From contig SKLO01000306.1 of assembly GCA_007123195.1 (NCBI GenBank), positions 1-12,431 of the forward strand: a stretch of DNA of 12,431 bases, written 5' to 3'. The notes under the pieces were generated by a model that was not told the origin of the DNA, searched no databases, and worked only from the letters and a program-made list of their open reading frames with translations. Each line of letters starts with the position of its first letter. Position 1 is the stretch's first letter. The translations under genes were made by a program, and so were the position numbers. Source of the stretch: Verrucomicrobiales bacterium. Its GTDB lineage: Bacteria > Verrucomicrobiota > Verrucomicrobiia > Verrucomicrobiales > SKLO01. Positions 6,963-12,431 of the stretch are shown here, one piece after another.

Positions 6963-7801
6963 TCCTCGTCGTCGTAGTCTGCGGCCGCCTCTTCGGCCTC
7001 GCGGGCCATGTCGGCGGAGCGTTCGGCCGCCGCCTGCACCGCGCTGATCAGCGCGCCCCTGAGGCCGGCCAGTTCAAGCGCCGCCAAGCCGGCGATGGTG
7101 GTGCCGCCCGGACTGGTCACCTGATCGCGCAACTGGGCCGGGTGCAGCCCCGTCTGCAGCACCATCTCGGCGGCCCCGGCCACGGTCTGGGCGGCGAACT
7201 TGAGCGCCTGCGGCTTGGACAATCCCATCAGGCAGCCGCCGTCGGCCAACGCCTCGATCACGGTGTAAATGTAAGCCGGACCGCTGCCGCTGGTGCCGGT
7301 GACCGCATCCATCAAGGCCTCCGGCACGCGCTCCACCAGGCCGACCGCTCCGAACACCGCCTCGATCTGGCCCAGCGCCGCCTCATCGACGTCCTCGGCG
7401 GGGCTGTAGGCACTGACGCCGCGACCGACCAGCGCCGGCGTGTTCGGCATCACCCGCACCACCGGCACGTTCTCGCCTGCGGCGTATTGCAGGCGGTCCA
7501 AGGACACCCCGGCGGCGATCGACACCACCAGCGGGCGGTGTTGCTCCAGCGCCGGGGACAGCCGGGCCAGCAGTGGTTCGACGTCGGGCGGCTTGACGCA
7601 CATGAGAATCAACCGCCCCGGCGCGATGGTTTCGGCGGCGTCCCCCTCCACCCGGCCGCCGGTGCGGCGGGCCAGCGCCGCGGCCGACTCGGCGTGGGCG
7701 TCCACCAGCAGCAGGTTGTCGGGCGCCAGCGCGCCCGATCGAACCACTCCCTCGACCAGTGCCGAGCCCATTTTGCCGCAGCCAATGCATACAAGATCCA
7801 T
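6959..7801 (-). CDS. proC: Pyrroline-5-carboxylate reductase
   Basis: ProC reduces 1-pyrroline-5-carboxylate to L-proline with NAD(P)H, the last step of proline synthesis. From the ATG at 7801 it has 280 residues, close to the family norm of about 270. The Rossmann motif CIGCGKMG (5-12) immediately follows the start, which decides it: 28 further in-frame upstream codons are Pro/Ser/Gly-rich and not family-like. Also visible are VMPNTPALVGRG, the TGTSGSGPAYIY active-site segment, and the family signature SPGGTTIAGLAALE near the C-terminus. The protein ends in an acidic tail (EAEEAAADYDDEE) beyond the usual family end. This tail contains the overlap with the cyclotransferase start. The gap to the VTT-protein stop upstream is 129 bp, so proC probably has its own promoter, although none is clear. 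Confidence 0.96.
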   Translation of the reverse strand: MDLVCIGCGKMGSALVEGVVRSGALAPDNLLLVDAHAESAAALARRTGGRVEGDAAETIAPGRLILMCVKPPDVEPLLARLSPALEQHRPLVVSIAAGVSLDRLQYAAGENVPVVRVMPNTPALVGRGVSAYSPAEDVDEAALGQIEAVFGAVGLVERVPEALMDAVTGTSGSGPAYIYTVIEALADGGCLMGLSKPQALKFAAQTVAGAAEMVLQTGLHPAQLRDQVTSPGGTTIAGLAALELAGLRGALISAVQAAAERSADMAREAEEAAADYDDEE

Positions 7802-7927
7802 CCGGCGACCATACCCGCGCGATGAAGGTTGGGAAGGGAAAAGCCAGCCCCCGGAACCAGGCCATGCCCGGTCTGGCTTCGACAACCGGACCCGTTTCCC
7901 CTTCGGAACCTTTCAATGGAGTCGGGA

Positions 7928-7951
7928 GGTTCACCGGTTCACCGGTTCACC
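7928..7951. repeat. Three tandem copies of an 8-bp repeat
   Basis: GGTTCACC occurs three times in a row at 7928-7935, 7936-7943 and 7944-7951. The minus-strand reading GGTGAACC encodes the last residues (EPVNR) and the stop codon of the VTT-domain gene. Because the unit is not a multiple of three, gain or loss of a copy would shift the C-terminal frame. Confidence 0.7.
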
Positions 7952-8608
7952 CTCCTGCTCAAGCCGAAGCCGCCAGCGACCCAGGCCGCGGCGAATGGCT
8001 TGGGCCGCGATCCAGACCCCGGCGAACATGGCTGCGTAACAGGCGAACAAGACCGCCCGGTGCATCGCCTCAACCTCGTCGGCCACCTCGGCGCGATCGA
8101 TCATGGCTGCCGCTTGGGCGCCCATCCAGGCCGAGAACCACACGATCGGCAGGCTGCCGATCGCGCTCCCCAACACGTAGGCCGGCCGGTGCCAGCGCAC
8201 CACCGGCAACAGCCAGCAACCGACTCCGAACGGGATCAGCGGTGCCAGTCGCAGACAAATCGCCAGCGCCCAGCTGCGCTCGCGCAACCCGTCGTCGGCG
8301 GCCTGCCAGCGTGGCCCGGCCCCGGCCGCCTGCAGCACCCGCCCGCGCAGCCATGCGCCGCCCATCTGCCGACCGGCCTCGGTGGCCAGCAACACCGCCA
8401 GCAGAGTGACGCCGGTGCCGACAGAGGGGCCCAGCAGGTAACCGGCGGCGGCGGCCACCGCGGTCAGGGGAAACATCGCCAGCAGCAGGCCGGCACCGGC
8501 ACCGGCGAACAGCAGCACCAGCGCCCAGTGGGGCCACAACACGAGCATCTGGCCTTCGTCAGCCAGCCATTCGAGCACGATTTGTTGGAGTCCGATTCCT
8601 ACGCCCAT
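7931..8608 (-). CDS. VTT-domain (TVP38/TMEM64, DedA-like) membrane protein
   Basis: This is an inner-membrane protein of the VTT/TVP38 superfamily. Characterised relatives are linked to lipid (polyprenyl phosphate or phospholipid) scrambling and membrane homeostasis; the role of this one is not known. From the ATG at 8608 it has 225 residues, the usual size. Hydrophobic segments appear at about 23-45, 47-75, 113-135, 145-163 and 186-205. The conserved pattern is FPLTAVAAAAGYLLGPSVG (46-64), then ATEAGRQMGG, then RLAPLIPFGVGCWLLP (120-135), and finally YVLGSAIGSLPIVWFSAWMG. The conserved Arg-x-x-Pro is present. A TTG start 51 bp upstream is possible but adds only Ser/Thr/Pro-rich residues. The C-terminus is basic and runs into the 8-bp tandem repeat. 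The gene stands between the UbiA-type gene and proC, with 129-148 bp gaps on both sides. Confidence 0.82.
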   Translation of the reverse strand: MGVGIGLQQIVLEWLADEGQMLVLWPHWALVLLFAGAGAGLLLAMFPLTAVAAAAGYLLGPSVGTGVTLLAVLLATEAGRQMGGAWLRGRVLQAAGAGPRWQAADDGLRERSWALAICLRLAPLIPFGVGCWLLPVVRWHRPAYVLGSAIGSLPIVWFSAWMGAQAAAMIDRAEVADEVEAMHRAVLFACYAAMFAGVWIAAQAIRRGLGRWRLRLEQEGEPVNR

Positions 8609-8756
8609 GTCTCTGGTTGCGGCGGTTGTTGATGATGGTGGTGATGCTGCACGCCCCAATCAGGATGACTGGCGCCGGGTGTCCCCGGTTGGATGCACGC
8701 GCGTGAACCGGAACGAACCGGCCCTGTGCGGCGACGCGATCGGTCAATGGGCGGGA

Positions 8757-9716
8757 TCAGTCCAATTCAAGCACCCTCGGTCCCAGCAGGCCGATCTGCT
8801 TGGCCAGATTGGCCTCGGTCAACAGCAGCGCCGCCGCCAGCACCACCGTCACCACGGTGGCGAGGATGATCCACTTGTTCTGCATCAGTTCCTCCGGTTC
8901 CAGCTTGGCCGACTCCTCGCGCATGGCGTGGTGGAAATACACCCCCACGGCCGCCACCACCACCGGGAAGATCAACACCAGATTGTTGAACTCCTCGTAG
9001 ACCGCCATCGCCACCCCGGCGCAGAAGCAGAACAGGTTGGCGTAGCAGATCATGGCGATGATGAGCTTGCGCTGGGTGTAGACACGGAACGACTTGCGGT
9101 AGCGGCCGCTGACCTCGGTGTCGTTAATGAAGCGGAACTCGGCGTAGCGCTTGCCGGTCATCAGCAGGGCGCCGAAAAACCACCAGGCCAACACCACCGA
9201 CAGCGGCGGCACGTGATGGGGCGCCACCAGCGCGTAGTAGCCGAGCCACAGCCGCACGGGGTTGTTGAAGCTCTCGGCGATGACGTCGAGGAAGGCCCGA
9301 TCCTTGAGCCGCGCCGGCGGCACGTTGTAGAGCAGGCCACTGACAAACAAGGCCGCCAGCGCGGCCACGTAGGCCCAGTTGAACCACAGCCACCCCAGCA
9401 GCAGGCCGACCACCAGCAGACCGGCCATCAGACCCCAGCACACCGGTATTTTGACCTTGCCGGCCGGGATGCCGCGCAGGCGCTTGGTCGGGTGCACGGC
9501 ATCGAACGGGGCGTCGAGGATCTCATTGAGCACGTAGTTGGCCGAGGCCACCAGGCAGGCCGGGATCAATGACAACGCGGCCAGGCCGATGATCGCCGGC
9601 GTGACCTGCATGTCGAGCACGAGCACCAGGGCCACGGCGTGACCGAAGACGATGAAGATGTTCTTCAGCCAATGGGTCGGCCGACAGATGTAGATGTATT
9701 CCAACAGCGAGTTCAT
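8757..9716 (-). CDS. UbiA-family prenyltransferase, probably polyprenyl-phosphate phosphoribosyltransferase
   Basis: This is an integral membrane enzyme of the UbiA superfamily. Its sequence is nearest, in my reading, to the decaprenyl-phosphate phosphoribosyltransferase type (mycobacterial Rv3806c). That enzyme joins PRPP to a polyprenyl phosphate to begin lipid-linked pentose donors. The protein has 319 residues. Visible motifs are RPTHWLKNIFI (12-22) and the first Mg-binding motif N64-xxx-D68-xxx-D72, followed by HPTKRLRGIPAG (75-86). YNVPPARLKDRAFLDV (130-145) forms the second acidic motif, and MTGKRYAEFR lies at 186-195. Eight to nine hydrophobic helices are apparent. The ATG at 9716 is chosen because the 110 codons before it in frame are Pro/Arg-rich, low-complexity and not family-like. 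It is flanked by the GT4 gene upstream and the VTT gene downstream. Substrate specificity is inferred, and no DprE1/DprE2-like epimerase is in the window. Confidence 0.85.
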   Translation of the reverse strand: MNSLLEYIYICRPTHWLKNIFIVFGHAVALVLVLDMQVTPAIIGLAALSLIPACLVASANYVLNEILDAPFDAVHPTKRLRGIPAGKVKIPVCWGLMAGLLVVGLLLGWLWFNWAYVAALAALFVSGLLYNVPPARLKDRAFLDVIAESFNNPVRLWLGYYALVAPHHVPPLSVVLAWWFFGALLMTGKRYAEFRFINDTEVSGRYRKSFRVYTQRKLIIAMICYANLFCFCAGVAMAVYEEFNNLVLIFPVVVAAVGVYFHHAMREESAKLEPEELMQNKWIILATVVTVVLAAALLLTEANLAKQIGLLGPRVLELD

Positions 9717-9726
9717 GCGATGCAGG

Positions 9727-9759
9727 GGTCCGGCCGGGCGGGCACGGACGGGCCGGTCC
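9727..9759 (-). promoter_or_regulatory. Hairpin in the leader of the UbiA-type gene
   Basis: GGTCCGGCC (9727-9735) faces GGCCGGTCC (9751-9759), pairing at 8 of 9 positions around a 15-base loop. The structure begins 10 bp before the start codon (minus strand) and could affect translation initiation. In DNA this GC-rich, chance pairing is quite possible. Confidence 0.25.
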
Positions 9760-10031
9760 GAAGCCCGGGACCAGGCCCGGGAAGGATCGACTGCCCTATT
9801 ACCCCGTCCTCCCGCCGGGGCAACGACGGATGTGCGCGTCTGGGTCGTTTCCGGCGGTGGGTCAGGGCGTGAGCGGCGCGGTGCGGCGGGGCTTTTGCCC
9901 AGGCGGGGCCTGCTGTCTTTGTCCCCCAGCGCGGGGCGCCGGCCCATCCGGGGCGCAGGTCGCTGGTTCCCCGCAGCTGCCACCTTCACGTCCCCCGTGC
10001 GCCCGCCGCGAATGAATCCCCGGCCCCACAA

Positions 10032-10050
10032 CAGAGTGTCAGACACTTTG
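10032..10050. promoter_or_regulatory. Operator-like 19-bp palindrome beside an AT-rich patch
   Basis: The 13-bp core AGTGTCAGACACT (10035-10047) is a perfect inverted repeat around one central base. It extends to CA...TG arms at 10032 and 10050 with one G-T mismatch. Immediately right is TTTGTAGGAATTTTAC, the only AT-rich patch in the spacer. On the minus strand that patch reads GTAAAATTCCTACAAA and could hold a -10 element for the UbiA-type gene. A repressor site overlapping a promoter is a reasonable guess. A dispersed genomic repeat is the alternative. Confidence 0.35.
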
Positions 10051-10121
10051 TAGGAATTTTACTTGCGGCCTGGTTGTGGCTGGTGGCCGGGGGCGTGGGC
10101 TTCGGCGGGGGGAGGGCTGTT

Positions 10122-12230
10122 TTAGCCGACCGGGCCCGGGCCTTTGTCGTCGCCGAGACGCTTGCGCAGGCTGTCGCGCAGGCGGTGCCTGAGCGAGCGG
10201 CGGGGGGCGTCCTGCAGGCGCTCCTGAAGGGTCGCCACCTTGGCCTCAAGCCGGGCAATGCGCTGGTCCCGCTTCTCCAGCCGGTCCTCGTATTTGGCCT
10301 TGAGCCCGGCGTCGCGAGCGGCCGCCTCGGCGTCGAACCGCTGCAGTTCGGCGGCCTCCGCCAGCAGGTGCCGGATCACGCCCTCGGACAGCACCGCATT
10401 GGGCTCGTCAACCCGGTGCCGGTGCGCCCGATCGAACGCCGCCGCCAGGTCCCGGGCCATGTGATCAATCGAGAACCTGTCCTCGATCCGCCGCCTTGCC
10501 TGCTGCCGGACGCGCGCCCGCAACCCTTCATCACCGATCACCCGGCGCAGCACCCCGACATACTGCCCCAACTCGTCCCCCGCCCCGCGGTCGATCAGGA
10601 AGCCGCTGCTCTCATCCACCAGTTCCCGCTGCCCGCCGACATCGCCGGCCACCACCACACACTCCATCGCCATCGCCTCGAACAGCGCCAGAGCGATGCC
10701 TTCCATCATCGACGGCAGCAGGTAGATGTCGGCCGCCGCCAACAGCTGCTTGATTTCGGCGTTGGATCGCGCGCCGATGAGCCGCAGCCGCCTGAGATCC
10801 TTGTCCCTTACAAAACGCTCCAGCCACGGCAGGTCCTCGCCGTCGCCCGCCGCCAGGCAGACGAAATCCAGTTCGGGATGATCCTGCTCGAGCCGCCGCA
10901 TGATTGCCGCCAGCAGTTTGGGCTGCTTCTGGTAGACCATGCGTGCGGCGAAGAGCACCAGCACCTGGTCGTCGCCGACGCCGTGCCGGCGCCGCACCTC
11001 CCCTGCCACCGCCGGATCCCGCCGCCAGTCGCGCGCGTCGATGTTGGTGTGGCACACGGTCAGGCGCGACGCGCGGTGGCCGCGCTGCTCCACCCATCGC
11101 CGCAGGTGGCCGGAGGAGGTGATGGTCAGGTCAAGGTGCTCGCGGTAGAGGATCGACGAGCGCGGATAGCCGCCGTTGCGCCAGGATTCGTGCTCCACAT
11201 GCAGGTAGTCGAGCAACGCCACCCGGGGATGCCGAGCGCGCAGGTAGGGCAGCATGCGGTAGCCGGCAAAACTGTGGGTCACCAGCACGGTGTCGATCTG
11301 CCGCGACTCGATCAACCCGGACACGAAGGTCGGTTGCTCGATCTCGGGCAGGAACGATGGCAGCGCGAACACGTCGGCCGTGAGTTCGCGCATCCGGTCG
11401 AGCCAGCGGTTGGCGCCCGGATCGGTGGTCACCACCGTGACGTGCATGCCCGCCTCGCGCTGCAGCCATTCGGTCACGTCGAGCGCGAACTTGTCGGCGC
11501 CGCCCATTTCGAGGAACGGCAGGATTTGCAATACCCGCCGGCCGCCGCCGCGGCCGGCGTCGATGCCCCGGTCCCGCGGTACCCGCAGCGGGTTCCAGGC
11601 CGGTGGTTGCCAGCGGAAGTCGCGGTAGAACGGCGCCCGTGGTTTGGGTTGCGGAAAGGCCTCGTGCCAACCGCCTTCATTGCCCTCGCCGACGCCTTGT
11701 GAGGCCGCCGCGATCCCGGCCGCAGCCGCGACCTCGAACAGCGGCTGCGCCACGCAGATGCCCTTCCAGCGTCCGTCGCGGCAATCGGCCAGCGAGTTGG
11801 TCGGCACGCCGTCGCTCGCCTCAAGCAGGCTGCGCCGCACCAGCATTGCCGGCCAGCCGCCGCTGGTGCGGCGTTGCCATTCCATCAAGCCGTCGCGCAA
11901 CGAGACATCGAGGTCCACCGGCGGGCTTCCCCCGCCCTCCCCCGGCAGCCGCTGCAGGGCGGTGGCAAACCCCAGCCCGGGGTCGGCGTCCAACGCCCAC
12001 AACAAGGTCTCCCAAGCCGTTGGCCGCGCCTTGACCGGTCCGTCTCCGAGCAACACGAAGGGTGCCGATCCCTCGCGCCAGTCGTCGACGACCTCAATCG
12101 CACGCAGGGTTTGACGTCCGGCCTCCCCGGCCGCCGCGAGGGTCCGGCGCAACACCGCGACGACCGGTGGGGCGGCGTCCGCGCCGGCGCCAAACACGCA
12201 CGGATCGATCTCGGCCAGAGTCACTTGCAT
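10122..12230 (-). CDS. Multi-domain GT4-family glycosyltransferase
   Basis: This is probably a retaining GT-B enzyme that adds a nucleotide-sugar residue to a surface glycan; donor and acceptor are unknown. It has 702 residues from the ATG at 12230 (43 low-complexity upstream codons excluded), against about 350-400 for a single GT4. Residues 1-225 resemble a decayed GT2/GT-A domain. TLLWALDADPGLGFATALQR and PAMLVRRSLLEA have the flavour of GT2 enzymes, but the GT2 DxD and N-terminal nucleotide-binding motifs are absent. Residues 231-600 form the GT4 domain. Its GGADKF glycine loop is at 243-248, HVEHESW and THSFAGYR lie in the N-lobe, and VLFAARMVYQKQP is at 425-437. The E-x7-E motif EGIALALFE is at 510-518. 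Residues 620-675 form a charged coiled coil, and the end is basic (RRSLRHRLRDSLRKRLG), suggesting oligomerisation or membrane association. It is followed by the UbiA-type gene after 405 bp. Confidence 0.88.
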   Translation of the reverse strand: MQVTLAEIDPCVFGAGADAAPPVVAVLRRTLAAAGEAGRQTLRAIEVVDDWREGSAPFVLLGDGPVKARPTAWETLLWALDADPGLGFATALQRLPGEGGGSPPVDLDVSLRDGLMEWQRRTSGGWPAMLVRRSLLEASDGVPTNSLADCRDGRWKGICVAQPLFEVAAAAGIAAASQGVGEGNEGGWHEAFPQPKPRAPFYRDFRWQPPAWNPLRVPRDRGIDAGRGGGRRVLQILPFLEMGGADKFALDVTEWLQREAGMHVTVVTTDPGANRWLDRMRELTADVFALPSFLPEIEQPTFVSGLIESRQIDTVLVTHSFAGYRMLPYLRARHPRVALLDYLHVEHESWRNGGYPRSSILYREHLDLTITSSGHLRRWVEQRGHRASRLTVCHTNIDARDWRRDPAVAGEVRRRHGVGDDQVLVLFAARMVYQKQPKLLAAIMRRLEQDHPELDFVCLAAGDGEDLPWLERFVRDKDLRRLRLIGARSNAEIKQLLAAADIYLLPSMMEGIALALFEAMAMECVVVAGDVGGQRELVDESSGFLIDRGAGDELGQYVGVLRRVIGDEGLRARVRQQARRRIEDRFSIDHMARDLAAAFDRAHRHRVDEPNAVLSEGVIRHLLAEAAELQRFDAEAAARDAGLKAKYEDRLEKRDQRIARLEAKVATLQERLQDAPRRSLRHRLRDSLRKRLGDDKGPGPVG

Positions 12231-12431
12231 GATGACAAAAGAAGCTCCGCCCCGGCGGCCGGCGGCCACGTGCCGGAGCTTGGCCGGAACCGGCGCGCGC
12301 GTGGGGCGGGACAGGATTGAACTCCGACTGGACGCGGACCGGGGCGGGCTGTCAACCATGGTTCGCCCGTCCAGTCCAGGTCGGCGCTTCCCTGTTCAAC
12401 GCCGCTGTGCCACCTTGGCGCCGATGAGTGA
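12231..12431. other. Upstream region of the GT4 gene to the window edge
   Basis: No complete gene is visible here. The few open codons on the minus strand before position 12396 (ending in a TGA) could be the last residues of an upstream gene cut by the window edge, but twelve codons are too few to tell. No tRNA or clear promoter was found. A small AT-rich stretch (12233-12243, next to the GT4 start) is the only obvious compositional feature. Confidence 0.35.

Larger units (their letters stand above)
9717..10121. other. Gene-free spacer between the GT4 and UbiA-type genes
   Basis: About 405 bp with no convincing gene. Open frames through it are Pro/Arg/Gly-rich. It is very GC-rich except for a short AT-rich patch (10047-10064) next to a 19-bp palindrome. 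A hairpin lies close to the UbiA-type start. The leader of the UbiA-type gene and the 3' end of the GT4 transcript must both lie here, but I cannot assign a promoter with confidence. Confidence 0.5.

Noticed and set aside
9717..10046. 110-codon N-terminal extension of the UbiA-type protein
   Set aside because: Pro/Arg-rich and without family similarity, whereas the protein from 9716 starts directly with the typical N-terminal RPxxWxKN region.
10074..11702. Plus-strand open frame opposite the GT4 gene
   Set aside because: Antisense shadow of a recognisable glycosyltransferase; no motif and no start signal.
12300..12431. Possible minus-strand tRNA near the right edge
   Set aside because: Sequences such as GGATTGAACTCC resemble a T-arm only loosely; no acceptor stem, D-arm and anticodon arm can be assembled.
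12396..12431. Possible 3' end of an upstream minus-strand gene (ending ...LIGAKVAQRR)
   Set aside because: Only about eleven residues are in the window and other frames are also open to the edge, so it cannot be supported.

Overview
This is a GC-rich bacterial chromosome segment (AT-rich patches are rare and confined to intergenic DNA) carrying mostly core metabolic and cell-envelope genes. No plasmid, phage or defence genes are visible. The taxon cannot be fixed from the sequence alone. The form of Dxs (a GDA instead of GDG cofactor motif), the dxs-xseB pairing, weak Shine-Dalgarno signals and the repeat-rich intergenic DNA are compatible with a high-GC Verrucomicrobiota (Opitutales-like) bacterium, but that is inference.

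Layout. Positions 1-493 hold no gene but carry a 252-bp-spaced direct repeat with an inverted third core copy. Next, on the minus strand, come xseB (exonuclease VII small subunit) and dxs (isoprenoid precursor synthesis), overlapping by 23 bp. A gene-free stretch (2796-3557) contains a strong hairpin and a 229-bp element with 37-bp terminal inverted repeats that looks like a MITE. It ends about 110 bp before a plus-strand cardiolipin synthase gene (3558-5147). Cls converges on ugd (UDP-glucose 6-dehydrogenase, minus strand), with a hairpin at the junction.

Everything further right is on the minus strand. In transcription order it is: a 702-residue multi-domain GT4 glycosyltransferase, a UbiA-family prenyltransferase of the polyprenyl-phosphate phosphoribosyltransferase type, a VTT/TVP38-type membrane protein, proC, a small gamma-glutamylcyclotransferase-like gene overlapping proC by ATGA, and ugd. 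Gaps of about 120-400 bp separate most of these, so only xseB-dxs and proC-ggct look like tightly coupled operons.

Functionally, several products fit an envelope and glycan theme: Dxs supplies isoprenoid precursors, UbiA acts on polyprenyl phosphate, Ugd makes UDP-glucuronate, the GT4 enzyme transfers sugars, and Cls makes cardiolipin. ProC and the cyclotransferase share glutamate/proline/5-oxoproline chemistry. I found no clear previously undescribed multi-gene system. The most interesting items are the MITE-like element, the 5' repeat cluster, the composite glycosyltransferase and an SSB-tail-like C-terminus on XseB.
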